Below are positions 17,734 to 26,237 of a DNA stretch of 64,000 bases, one piece after another. Position 1 is the first letter of the stretch. Every line of letters starts with the position of its first letter. The notes below the pieces were generated by a model, which was not told the DNA's origin, ran no database searches, and saw only the letters and a list, made by a program, of their open reading frames with translations. Made by a program: the position numbers and the translations under genes. The DNA is from Chloroflexota bacterium (lineage in GTDB: Bacteria; Chloroflexota; Dehalococcoidia; Lucifugimonadales; Lucifugimonadaceae): NCBI GenBank assembly GCA_002721615.1, contig PBKW01000011.1:75211-139210 (forward strand). Reading direction: 5' to 3'.

Positions 17734-18879
17734 TTAATAAGAAATATTTGATTTTTCTAACATTTCTTTTGCCCTCTCAATCCAAGAGTACTTCATAGAT
17801 AGTTTTTTTGCGTTACTTTCTAATAAAATTTTTAAAGCATTATCTTTCAAAACTTTTTCAATAGCTTTAGCCAATTCTTTATGATCATCAGGTTTAACTA
17901 AATAGGCTGTTTCACAATGTTTTAAAACTTCTGTTATTGAAGGGATATCTGACGCTATTATTGCCTTACCTGCTCCCAAATATTCAAATAACTTCATCGC
18001 AGATGTATATAAATATGATTTCTTAGTCTTTGCACTAGAAGGAAGAATTAATAAATCTGACATAATAAGATATTTAGGAATAAGTTTTGGGTTTTTAAAA
18101 CCCCAAAAATTTACATTTTCAAGATTAAATTCCCCCCATTTTTTCTTATAGAAATCTATTTCTGATGGATGCCCTCCAATAATAGTAAATCTTAAATGAG
18201 ATAAAATTTGAGAAGCTTGAAGTAATGTATCTATACCTTTATCTGGCAACAAAGATCCACAATAAGTCACACCCAATCTTTCATAATCCTTAATATTTAA
18301 TTTAAATGTTTCTAAATCAACCCCATCATGTAGAACATTAACCATCTCATGGGGTAAACCCAAAGCCTTTTCTAGATCTCTTGCTAGACTCTTTGTAACA
18401 GCAAAAATTGAAGAATGTATATTGATAGCTGATTTAAAAACTTTTAAAGATAATTTAGGGGGCAAATCATGAAATTCAAGAATTGTTTTCATTCCAAGTT
18501 TTTGAAAAAACCAATAAGAAAATGGAGTATTGTCCCTCATAATACAAATATTAGGCTTTTTTATCTTTGCAATTATCAAAGAAATTATTCCCCAAAATAT
18601 AGCAAATTTAAATGAGATGATTCTGAATAAAAAGCTTGGCAAAAACTTTCTTATAAGATAAATATCAAAAAATGGAATACGAGATATAGAAACTTGTTCT
18701 TTAAGATTATAAAAATCTTTTATGTTTATACGATGATTCTGATCTGATTGATACCTCCAAGGATGAATAATGCTGACATCAAAACCTAACTTTGAAAATG
18801 CTTCACACATCCTTATTATCTGGATTCCGTGAGCCTTTTCTGTCGGTAATCTTGCATTTGTGATGTAAACTACTTTCAA
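17734..18879 (-). CDS. Family 4 glycosyltransferase
   Basis: A 381-residue GT-B transferase and the first gene of the minus-strand glycan operon. The opening MKVVYITNARLPTEKAHGIQ is the acceptor-domain loop common in GT4 enzymes. GVTYCGSLLPDKGIDTLLQA, FTIIGGHPSEIDFYKK, VNFWGFKNPKLIPKYL and KLFEYLGAGKAIIASDIPSI form the donor domain. Its promoter must lie in the 61-nt spacer shared with the divergent neuB-like gene, so glycan assembly and nonulosonate-type synthesis may be expressed together. Confidence 0.85.
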   Translation of the reverse strand: MKVVYITNARLPTEKAHGIQIIRMCEAFSKLGFDVSIIHPWRYQSDQNHRINIKDFYNLKEQVSISRIPFFDIYLIRKFLPSFLFRIISFKFAIFWGIISLIIAKIKKPNICIMRDNTPFSYWFFQKLGMKTILEFHDLPPKLSLKVFKSAINIHSSIFAVTKSLARDLEKALGLPHEMVNVLHDGVDLETFKLNIKDYERLGVTYCGSLLPDKGIDTLLQASQILSHLRFTIIGGHPSEIDFYKKKWGEFNLENVNFWGFKNPKLIPKYLIMSDLLILPSSAKTKKSYLYTSAMKLFEYLGAGKAIIASDIPSITEVLKHCETAYLVKPDDHKELAKAIEKVLKDNALKILLESNAKKLSMKYSWIERAKEMLEKSNISY

Positions 18880-18940
18880 TATATTAACTCTATAACTAAA
18901 ATACTTTTATAAAACCTTATTCTAAATATATAGTTAGATT

Positions 18941-19990
18941 ATGCCTAGAGAGCTAAAGATAGAAAACCAAATAATAAATGATGACTCAGGTTGCTTTGTA
19001 ATCGCTGAAATAGGAAATAATCATCAAGGCAAATTAGAAAATGCTAAAAATTTAATAAAATTAGCAAAACAAAGTGGTGTGTCTGCAGTAAAATTCCAAA
19101 AAAGAGATAATATCAATCTTTTTACTGAAGAAATGTTCAATTCTCCATATACAGGAAGTCAAAGTTTTGGTCCCACTTATGGAGAACACAGAATGCATCT
19201 AGAATTAGATGAAAATGATTTTAAAGAATTAATTCAATATTCTAAAGAAGAAAAAATAATTTTTTTTGCAACTCCTTTCGATATTAAGAGTGCCGAATTT
19301 CTATACAAATTAGGAACTCCAGCCTTTAAAATCGCTTCATTAGATTTGAATAACCTTAATTTAATTAAAACTGTAGCAGAATTTAACCTTCCTACAATTA
19401 TTAGTACTGGTGCAGCCACTCTAGATCAAGTTAAAAGAACTTATGAAGTCATCTCGAGTATAAATAGTCAAATAGCTATAATGCAATGTACATCTGAATA
19501 TCCTGCAAAATCTATTCACATAAATCTGAATGTAATAAAAAAATATAGAAAAGAGTTCCCTAATGCAGTAATAGGATATTCAGGACATGACTTTGGCACT
19601 TCTATACCTATAGCAGCTTTCTCTATGGGAGCTAGAATAATAGAAAAACATTTTACTAATGATAAAACTTTAAAAGGTACTGATCATCAATTTTCATTAA
19701 CTCCAAATGAGATGGGTTCTCTAGTTAAAGAGATCTATGAAGTAAAATTAGCTTTAGGAGATGGAGAAAAAATCATTTATCCTGAAGAACAATTATCAAA
19801 ATTTAAAATGGGGAAAAAACTAGTTGCTTCTAAAAAATTATCTGCAGGTCATATTATTACAGAAAACGACATATCTATTAAATCCCCTGGTGATGGAATA
19901 TCTCCATTTGAAATAACTAAAATATTAGGGAAAAAAATAAAGAAAAACTTAAATAAAGATTCTTCTTTCACAGTTGAAAACATAGAATAA
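18941..19990 (+). CDS. NeuB-family nonulosonate/ulosonate synthase (PEP condensing)
   Basis: NeuB-type enzymes condense phosphoenolpyruvate with an aldose to make a 3-deoxy-2-ulosonic acid. The 349-residue product has IAEIGNNHQGKLENAKNLI at residue 21, VKFQKR, FFATPFDIKSAEFL, FKIASLDLNN, MQCTSEYPA and GYSGHDFGTSIPIAAFSMGA, ending in EKHFTNDKTLKGTDH, which is the metal/PEP site of the barrel. A C-terminal SAF antifreeze-like domain follows from about residue 290 (KKLSAGHIITENDI). Sialic, legionaminic and pseudaminic acid synthases all share these features, so the aldose cannot be assigned. It leads a five-gene operon with 1-2 nt spacing. Confidence 0.87.
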   Translation: MPRELKIENQIINDDSGCFVIAEIGNNHQGKLENAKNLIKLAKQSGVSAVKFQKRDNINLFTEEMFNSPYTGSQSFGPTYGEHRMHLELDENDFKELIQYSKEEKIIFFATPFDIKSAEFLYKLGTPAFKIASLDLNNLNLIKTVAEFNLPTIISTGAATLDQVKRTYEVISSINSQIAIMQCTSEYPAKSIHINLNVIKKYRKEFPNAVIGYSGHDFGTSIPIAAFSMGARIIEKHFTNDKTLKGTDHQFSLTPNEMGSLVKEIYEVKLALGDGEKIIYPEEQLSKFKMGKKLVASKKLSAGHIITENDISIKSPGDGISPFEITKILGKKIKKNLNKDSSFTVENIE

Positions 19991-19991
19991 A

Positions 19992-20513
19992 ATGTCTATT
20001 AAATCAAAACAATTAGATCACCAAACATCAATAATTTTTAAAAACATAAAATTTATAGTTTTTGATTTTGATGGTGTATTCACTGATAACAGTGTTTATA
20101 TTACCCAAGATGGAAAAGAAATGGTTAAGTGCTCAAGATATGATGGAATTGGATTAAAAAATTTAGAAACTCAAGGAATTGATAAAATAGTCATTTCCTC
20201 AGAAAAAAATCCTTTAGTGAAAAATAGATGTAAGAAAATGAATATTGAATGCTATGATTCTGTAGAAAATAAATTTTCTTTACTACTAAAAATCATTGAA
20301 AGAAAAAATCTTCAAATCACTCAAGTAGCTTTTATGGGAAATGACATCAATGATTTAGAATGCTTATCAAAAGTCGGGCTTCCCATTGTTGTAAAAAACT
20401 GTCATCCAAAATTAATCAAAATAGCTAAATATATCACTGAAACCGATGGAGGAAATGGCGCTGTAAGGGAAGTATGTGATCATCTAACAAACCAAAAAGA
20501 CCAAGTAGAATAA
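19992..20513 (+). CDS. KdsC-like HAD phosphatase of sugar-acid biosynthesis
   Basis: A small (173-residue) C0-type HAD phosphatase. FIVFDFDGVFTDN at residues 21-33 holds the nucleophile Asp25 and Asp27. CSRYDGIGLKNL, VISSEKNPLVKNRCKKM and FMGNDINDLECL (acidic loop) complete the site. This fold without a cap domain is the KdsC/CMP-sugar-linked type, forming tetramers, that removes the phosphate left after NeuB/KdsA condensation. Spacing to the neuB-like gene is one base (TAA A ATG). Expected substrate: the 8- or 9-phosphate of the ulosonic acid made by the neighbour. Confidence 0.83.
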   Translation: MSIKSKQLDHQTSIIFKNIKFIVFDFDGVFTDNSVYITQDGKEMVKCSRYDGIGLKNLETQGIDKIVISSEKNPLVKNRCKKMNIECYDSVENKFSLLLKIIERKNLQITQVAFMGNDINDLECLSKVGLPIVVKNCHPKLIKIAKYITETDGGNGAVREVCDHLTNQKDQVE

Positions 20514-20515
20514 TT

Positions 20516-21331
20516 ATGAAAAAAGATTATTTTAAGATAGAAAATGATGTTATTATAATAACTGGTGGTAGCGGAAAGTTAGGTTCCATTTATTCAAATT
20601 ATTTAGCTTCTAAGGGAGCAAATATCTTTAATTTTGATATATTAGGAAATCCAAATTCTGAAGGAAAATTTGGAAAAGATCCCGAAAATTCTAAAATAGA
20701 ATATATCGAAGTAGATATTACTCAAAAATCTTCTATTGAATCAGGTCTAAATCAAATTATTAATAGAGGTTTACAGCCTACAGGATTAATAAATAATGCA
20801 GCCCTAGATTCATCTCCAAGCACTGATAGTAAAGACACTGGCCCCCTAGAAAATTTACCTTTAGAATCGTGGGAAAAAGTTTTAGATGTTAATTTAAAAG
20901 GAACATTTCTTACATCTCAAATAATAGGATCTCAAATGGCAAAAAATAATAAAGGATCGATAATAAATATTAATTCTCATTATGGGCTAGTATCTCCTGA
21001 TCATAGAATTTATGATTTCACTAAAAAATCAGGTGTAGAATTTTATAAACCAATTGCTTATTCTGTATCCAAGTCTGGAATAATTAATTTCACTAGATAT
21101 CTAGCAACTTATTGGGCAGAAAAAAATATTCGGGTAAATACATTAACTTTAGGAGGCGTATTTTCAGAACAAGACCCTAGATTCGTGAAAGAATATTCAA
21201 AAAGAGTTCCTTTAGGAAGAATGGCAAAAGGGGAAGAATATTGTGGACCTATTCTATTTTTAATTAGTGAAGCTTCATCCTACATGACTGGATCTAATCT
21301 GATTATTGATGGAGGTTGGACAGCTTGGTAA
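20516..21331 (+). CDS. Short-chain dehydrogenase/reductase in ulosonate operon
   Basis: A 271-residue classical SDR. IITGGSGKLGSIYSNYLAS is the dinucleotide loop, YIEVDIT the adenine-site Asp, INNAALD the NNAG-like motif, and IININSHYGLV with YSVSKSGIINF give catalytic Ser, Tyr and Lys. LGGVFSEQDPRFVKEYSKR and LIIDGGWTAW close the protein. The LIIDGGW ending is typical of this subfamily. It most likely oxidises or reduces a hydroxyl of the sugar precursor or product. PtmA of the Campylobacter legionaminic pathway is a precedent for an SDR in such clusters. Substrate unknown. Confidence 0.82.
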   Translation: MKKDYFKIENDVIIITGGSGKLGSIYSNYLASKGANIFNFDILGNPNSEGKFGKDPENSKIEYIEVDITQKSSIESGLNQIINRGLQPTGLINNAALDSSPSTDSKDTGPLENLPLESWEKVLDVNLKGTFLTSQIIGSQMAKNNKGSIININSHYGLVSPDHRIYDFTKKSGVEFYKPIAYSVSKSGIINFTRYLATYWAEKNIRVNTLTLGGVFSEQDPRFVKEYSKRVPLGRMAKGEEYCGPILFLISEASSYMTGSNLIIDGGWTAW

Positions 21332-22108
21332 ATGAAAAAAATGTCTAAAAAAATTAGAAAAAATATTGTAGCACTAATTCCGGCAAGATCTGGATCGAAA
21401 AGAATTAAAAATAAAAATATTAAGCTATTAAATGGACATCCTTTAATAGCTTACACAATTCAATCAGCTATAAATAGTGAAGTTTTTGATGAAGTGATAG
21501 TTTCAACTGACTCTAAAGATATAAAAAAAATATCAGAGTATTATGGAGCTTATGTTCCTTTTTTAAGACCATCTATATATGCTACAGATACCTCTCCAGA
21601 TATAGAATTTGTCAAACATGCATTAGAAGAACTATCTAAATTAAACAAAAATTATTCTCAATTTAGCATACTTAGACCAACAAGTCCTTTCAGAAAAGCC
21701 AGAACTATTAAAAGAGCTTTCAAATTATTTTCCAATTCAGAATCAGATTCCTTAAGGGCAGTTGAAAAATGCTTACAACATCCTTGTAAAATGTGGACAT
21801 TAGATGGAGAATTCATAAAACCTTTCGTAGATCTTGGGTTTTCTGGTCCACATAATCAACCATTACATAGTTCCCAATATCCTTCTTTACCTGAAGTTTT
21901 AGTACAAAATGCAAGTTTAGAGATTGCAAATTCTAATGTGATTTTTGAGCAAAATAATATTTCAGGTTCTAAAATAATCCCTTTTTTCACAAAAGATGAT
22001 GAAGGAATAGATGTAAATGTAGAAGAAGATTGGATCAAAGCCGAAATATATTTAAAATCAGAAAAAGCTACATTACCTAAAATATTCAAAAAACCATTTA
22101 AAAATTAA
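21332..22108 (+). CDS. Acylneuraminate cytidylyltransferase-like CMP-sugar synthetase
   Basis: This enzyme activates an ulosonic acid with CTP to give a CMP-sugar, the donor for glycosyltransferases. The 258-residue protein opens with IVALIPARSGSKRIKNKNI, the CTP-binding P-loop-like motif of NeuA. VIVSTDSKDIKKISEYYGA, LRPTSPFRKARTI and DVNVEEDWIKAE (Asp ligands for Mg) match NeuA/LegF/PseF proteins. It abuts the SDR gene with no spacer (TAA ATG). Presence of this gene shows the NeuB product ends up as a CMP-activated sugar. Confidence 0.85.
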   Translation: MKKMSKKIRKNIVALIPARSGSKRIKNKNIKLLNGHPLIAYTIQSAINSEVFDEVIVSTDSKDIKKISEYYGAYVPFLRPSIYATDTSPDIEFVKHALEELSKLNKNYSQFSILRPTSPFRKARTIKRAFKLFSNSESDSLRAVEKCLQHPCKMWTLDGEFIKPFVDLGFSGPHNQPLHSSQYPSLPEVLVQNASLEIANSNVIFEQNNISGSKIIPFFTKDDEGIDVNVEEDWIKAEIYLKSEKATLPKIFKKPFKN

Positions 22109-22109
22109 A

Positions 22110-24041
22110 ATGACTTTAAGTTTTGTGCCACATAAAATATTTAATAATCTCTTAAAAGAGGAAATTCAACCAGAAGTAAAATCTGAACTACTTTCTTATT
22201 TATGTCGTATTAATATTCTTTATATGATAAATAATGCTGGTTCTGGGCATATTGGAACTTCATTCAGTTCTATAGATTTAATGTCATGGGTTTTTTTAAA
22301 ATATGTTTTAGATAATAGTGCCTCAAAAAATTATTTTTTCTCCTCAAAAGGCCATGATGCACCTGCAATGTATTCAGTGATGTCATCTCTAGGATTGATA
22401 GATTTTAATTTGATACATAAATTAAGAAAAATCGATGGTCTTCCTGGCCACCCTGATGTAAACACTCCCAATGTAATTACAAATACTGGCTCTTTAGGAA
22501 TGGGAATATCAAAAGCAAAAGGAATAATAAAAGCGAATCGACTCAAAAAAAGAAAATGTAGAGTTTTCGTTATGACTGGGGATGGAGAATTACAAGAGGG
22601 TCAATTTTGGGAATCGTTAATGAGAGTAAAACAAGAACATTTACATGAATTAATCATCATAATAGACAACAATAAATTTCAATCAGATCGTACTGTAGAA
22701 TATACAAGCAATTTAGGAGAATTAAAGAAAAAAATAACTTCTTTCGGGATTCAAACAGTTAACATCAATGGACATAATGTTTTCGAATTTTCTAAACATA
22801 TAAATGAATTAATCCTTAGTAATCAACCTTCAGCAATTATTGCAAATACGATTAAAGGTAATGGTGTTTCATTACTTGAAGCAAATAATCTTAAACCTGG
22901 AGAATTCTATAAATTCCATAGTGGAGCAATTCCAGATGAAACATTTACAAAATCTATTAATGAGCTTTCTTCTAAAATCAATCAAATAATAAGTAATAAT
23001 TCAATTTATCTGGACTTTGAACTTGAAAATTCTTATAAACCTGAATCAGCAATTTCTAATTCTGTAAAAAAAGAATCATTAATAGAAGAATATTCAATCT
23101 CTTTATTGAATCAAGCTAGAAAAAATAAATCTATCATTGCTTTAGATGGAGATTTAATTTTAGACACAGGTTTAATACCATTTGAAAAAGAATTTCCTGA
23201 TAGGTTTTTCGAATGTGGAATAGCAGAACAAGATATGGTTTCTCAAGCAGGTACTCTTGCACTAGAAGGTTTTCTTCCTATAGTTCATTCATTTGCTAGT
23301 TTTTTAAGCAGTAGGCCAAATGAGCAAATATATAATAATGCAACAGAAAATTCTAAAATAATTTATGTAGGTTCTTTAGCAGGGATTCTCCCAGGAGGCC
23401 CTGGACACTCTCACCAATCCGTGAGAGATATCGCATCTCTATCAGGAATTCCAAATCTAGAATTAGTACAACCAAGTTGCTCTGAAGAAGTATCTATGAT
23501 TTTGAATTATTGTATTAATGACTTAAAGGAAAGTTCTTATATTAGATTGTGTTCAATTCCAATAGAAACCCATTTTTCTTTACCAAAAAAATATAAAATT
23601 GAAAAAGGAAAAGGCACTACAATTGCTGAAGGAAAAGATATCATAATTTTCAGTTATGGTCCTGTAATGATAAATGAATTATTAAAAACAAGATCTGAAC
23701 TCATGAAAATAGGAATAAAAATTAAAATCATTAATTTGCCTTGGTTGAACTATGTAGATAGTGAATGGTTAAAAGAACAAATAAAAGGATTCGAATTTAT
23801 TTTTACTCTAGATGATCATTATGAAAGTGGAGGTCAAGGTGAAATGTTACTGTCAAATATTTCTCAACAAAATGATAAATCTAATTTTCCAAAAACCTAT
23901 TTCAAAATTGGAATTAATGAAGTACCTAAATGTGGTTCTAATGAAGAAGTATTAAGTTATCATAAAATTGATTCATTAAGTATCCTAAAAACAATCAAAG
24001 AAACTATTTCAAAAAATTCTACTTATTTAGAGAATAAATAA
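22110..24041 (+). CDS. Transketolase (full length) in nonulosonate-type operon
   Basis: Transketolase uses thiamine diphosphate to move a two-carbon ketol unit between sugars. The 643-residue protein has all three parts in one chain. The N-terminal ThDP domain shows NAGSGHIGTSFSSID and GDGELQEGQFWESL followed by IIDNNKFQSD. The pyrimidine domain carries FFECGIAEQDMVSQAG, with the catalytic glutamate, and GPGHSHQSVRDIASL. A C-terminal transketolase domain follows. It begins one base after the cytidylyltransferase (TAA A ATG), far from any central-carbon gene cluster. I infer a role in making or remodelling the aldose that NeuB condenses, though it could simply be the cell's housekeeping enzyme. 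The 3' end overlaps the convergent gene by 23 nt. Confidence 0.85.
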   Translation: MTLSFVPHKIFNNLLKEEIQPEVKSELLSYLCRINILYMINNAGSGHIGTSFSSIDLMSWVFLKYVLDNSASKNYFFSSKGHDAPAMYSVMSSLGLIDFNLIHKLRKIDGLPGHPDVNTPNVITNTGSLGMGISKAKGIIKANRLKKRKCRVFVMTGDGELQEGQFWESLMRVKQEHLHELIIIIDNNKFQSDRTVEYTSNLGELKKKITSFGIQTVNINGHNVFEFSKHINELILSNQPSAIIANTIKGNGVSLLEANNLKPGEFYKFHSGAIPDETFTKSINELSSKINQIISNNSIYLDFELENSYKPESAISNSVKKESLIEEYSISLLNQARKNKSIIALDGDLILDTGLIPFEKEFPDRFFECGIAEQDMVSQAGTLALEGFLPIVHSFASFLSSRPNEQIYNNATENSKIIYVGSLAGILPGGPGHSHQSVRDIASLSGIPNLELVQPSCSEEVSMILNYCINDLKESSYIRLCSIPIETHFSLPKKYKIEKGKGTTIAEGKDIIIFSYGPVMINELLKTRSELMKIGIKIKIINLPWLNYVDSEWLKEQIKGFEFIFTLDDHYESGGQGEMLLSNISQQNDKSNFPKTYFKIGINEVPKCGSNEEVLSYHKIDSLSILKTIKETISKNSTYLENK

Positions 24042-25203
24042 CTTTCTGAACTGCTTTCTTCATAGGACTTTTAACAAAGTTTAAAATTTTTGTTTTGAAT
24101 GCATACATTACTAATTCAGAGTGCCAATCAAAAGAAATTTCTTTATCTAACACACCTGATTCAAAGAGATAATTAATAATATTATTAATTTCATCATCAC
24201 TTAAGCTTTCATAAAAAAATCGTGCTAATTGACCGATCTGAAGTTCTTTTTTAAAAATATTCTCCCATGATTTTTGATATTTAGACAAAAATTCTTCAGA
24301 CAAATTATCTGATGTTAAACCTTCAGATAAAACCTGAGAAGCTAAATCTGCAGACCTCATAGAAAAATAAATTCCGCCTCCTGTAGTAGGTTTTACTTGT
24401 CCAACTACATCTCCTATTCCAACAACTCTGTTTGAAAAAATTTTTGATGATGGAGAAACAGGAATACCCCAAATATCAACATTATTAAAAAAATTTAATT
24501 CTTTATACCTATTCTTTAAATTACTACAAAAATGTTCAAATATTTCCTTAGGGTTATTTTTTCCTAATACACCCAAATATGAATAATTATCATTTAAAGG
24601 AACAATCCATCCAAAAAAACCTTTTGGCAAACTATGTCCTGTAAAAACATTAACCTCATCAATTGAATTAAAATTTATTTTTATCTGAGCTCCAAAAATT
24701 TTTGTCTTTGGAGTATCTAAACCTACCATTTTTGATAATCTACTTCCAAAACCACTTGCTAAAACTAAAGATCTAGAAGTATATTCTTCTAGTGCTCCTT
24801 TGTACTTAGCTTTGATATGAACAAATTTAGAGTCAACTTCAATTTTTTCAACAATTCTTCCTAGTTTCAATTTAGTATCAAATTTTTCTGCATTAAATGC
24901 TATTTCTCTAATGAAACTTTCTCTATCAATAATTAATGCTTGAGGAGAATTTCGTTTAATTTTTAACAACTTACCAGAAGGAGAAAAGATACTTGCTGAA
25001 TAAGCTTTTCTATAAATAAATTTTGAAACATCAGGGTAAAAATTTTCAAATTCTGAACTAACAATCCCAGTGCATAATTTATTCCCAATGTTTTCCCTAT
25101 AATCTAATAATATTACTGAGTGCCCTTGAGAACTTAAATTATAAGCACACTGACTACCTGCTGGACCAGCACCAACTATTATAGTATCAACAATCTTTTT
25201 CAA
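24019..25203 (-). CDS. Geranylgeranyl-reductase-family FAD oxidoreductase
   Basis: A 394-residue flavoprotein of the GGR/FixC family, which usually saturates isoprenoid chains of lipids, quinones or pigments. IIVGAGPAGSQCAYNLSSQG at the N terminus is the FAD Rossmann loop. IDRESFIREIA near residue 92 and VVGIGDVVGQVKPTTGGGIYF near 265, which contains the GD motif and the GGGI isoalloxazine region, define the family. The start is TTG at 25203, preceded by GGGA. The substrate could be menaquinone or an isoprenoid lipid; the sequence does not decide. It diverges from trxB across a 92-nt spacer with repeats. Confidence 0.8.
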   Translation of the reverse strand: MKKIVDTIIVGAGPAGSQCAYNLSSQGHSVILLDYRENIGNKLCTGIVSSEFENFYPDVSKFIYRKAYSASIFSPSGKLLKIKRNSPQALIIDRESFIREIAFNAEKFDTKLKLGRIVEKIEVDSKFVHIKAKYKGALEEYTSRSLVLASGFGSRLSKMVGLDTPKTKIFGAQIKINFNSIDEVNVFTGHSLPKGFFGWIVPLNDNYSYLGVLGKNNPKEIFEHFCSNLKNRYKELNFFNNVDIWGIPVSPSSKIFSNRVVGIGDVVGQVKPTTGGGIYFSMRSADLASQVLSEGLTSDNLSEEFLSKYQKSWENIFKKELQIGQLARFFYESLSDDEINNIINYLFESGVLDKEISFDWHSELVMYAFKTKILNFVKSPMKKAVQKVIYSLNK

Positions 25204-25232
25204 AATTCCCTGCTCTTAAAATTTACTTGTAG

Positions 25233-25267
25233 ATTATTATAAGTATAAGTAAATTATTATAAGAATA
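25233..25267. repeat. Two 15-bp direct repeats spaced 20 bp in the trxB divergent spacer
   Basis: ATTATTATAAGTATA at 25233-25247 and ATTATTATAAGAATA at 25253-25267 differ at one base and start exactly 20 bp apart, about two helical turns. Read on the minus strand, each contains TATAAT, so the pair could be duplicated -10 boxes for the flavoprotein gene or a tandem operator. AT-richness makes chance matches more likely. Confidence 0.55.
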
Positions 25268-25272
25268 AAGTT

Positions 25273-25278
25273 TATAAT
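25273..25278 (+). promoter_or_regulatory. Putative -10 element for trxB-thrB-lysC
   Basis: A TATAAT hexamer 18 nt before the trxB ATG would give a transcript with a leader of only about ten bases. No convincing -35 box is seen, and the direct repeats lie immediately upstream. Confidence 0.3.
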
Positions 25279-25295
25279 CTTTAGAAACTAAGTAC

Positions 25296-26237
25296 ATGGA
25301 TAAAATTAATATAGATTTAAGTATTATAGGTCTTGGAGCTGCTAGTTATGCAGCTGCATTATACGCAGTTAGATATCAAATACCTACTTTAATGATCGGA
25401 GAAGATTTTGGGGGAGAAACTGCAACTGGTGGATTAATTGAAAATTATCCTGGAGTACCAGAAATCGATGGTTATGATTTAATGTTAAACATGAAACAGC
25501 AAGTTGAAAATTATAATATAAAAACCATTAATGAAAATGCTTTGAGTATAGAAAAAAAAGATGCCAGTTTTTTAATAAAGTGCTCAGAAAAAACTACTAT
25601 AGAAAGTAAATCTATAATTTTAGGAATTGGTAGAGAAAGAAGAAAATTAAATTTAGAAAACGAAGAAGAATTAACTGGAAAAGGAGTTTCTTATTGTTCT
25701 ACTTGTGATGCTCCACTCTATAAAGACAAAATCACTGCAGTAGTAGGAGGAGGAAACGCTGCTATAGAAGGAGCATTATTGTTAAGTAAATATTCTACTG
25801 AAGTCTATCTTATTTACAGAGGAAACAAAATCTATAGACCAGAACCTGTACTTTTAAGACATCTAGATGAATCAAAAAACATTAACATATTACTTAACAC
25901 CAAAATTTCTAAAATTATTGGCAATAATGAATCAGGTCTTAAATCAATAGAAACTGAAAATGGTAATAAAACAAAAAATATCAACATTGATGGTTTATTT
26001 ATAGAGATAGGCGCAGATCCAAGATTAAAAATCCCTAATCAACTAGGATTAAAAATTAATCCTACAACTAATGAAGTTCATGTAAACAATTTAATGGAAA
26101 CTAATATAGAAGGAATTTTTGCAGCAGGAGATTTAACAGATGCTTCAGGGAATTTAAAGCAAACTGTGACTGCTGCTGGACAAGGAGCAATTTCAGCACT
26201 CTCAGCATATAACTATTTAAGTCAAATTCAAAAATGA
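25296..26237 (+). CDS. trxB: Thioredoxin-disulfide reductase
   Basis: TrxB passes electrons from NADPH through FAD and a redox disulfide to thioredoxin. The 313-residue product has an FAD loop (IIGLGAASYAAALYA), CSTC at residues 134-137 as the active disulfide (CATC in most homologues), VVGGGNAAIEGALLL as the NADPH loop near 152, and GIFAAGDLTDASGNLKQTVTAAGQG at the C terminus, cited by its part GIFAAGDLTD. GLGAASY replaces the more usual GxGPAG. The stop overlaps the thrB start (ATGA), so the two are translationally coupled. Confidence 0.93.
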   Translation: MDKINIDLSIIGLGAASYAAALYAVRYQIPTLMIGEDFGGETATGGLIENYPGVPEIDGYDLMLNMKQQVENYNIKTINENALSIEKKDASFLIKCSEKTTIESKSIILGIGRERRKLNLENEEELTGKGVSYCSTCDAPLYKDKITAVVGGGNAAIEGALLLSKYSTEVYLIYRGNKIYRPEPVLLRHLDESKNINILLNTKISKIIGNNESGLKSIETENGNKTKNINIDGLFIEIGADPRLKIPNQLGLKINPTTNEVHVNNLMETNIEGIFAAGDLTDASGNLKQTVTAAGQGAISALSAYNYLSQIQK

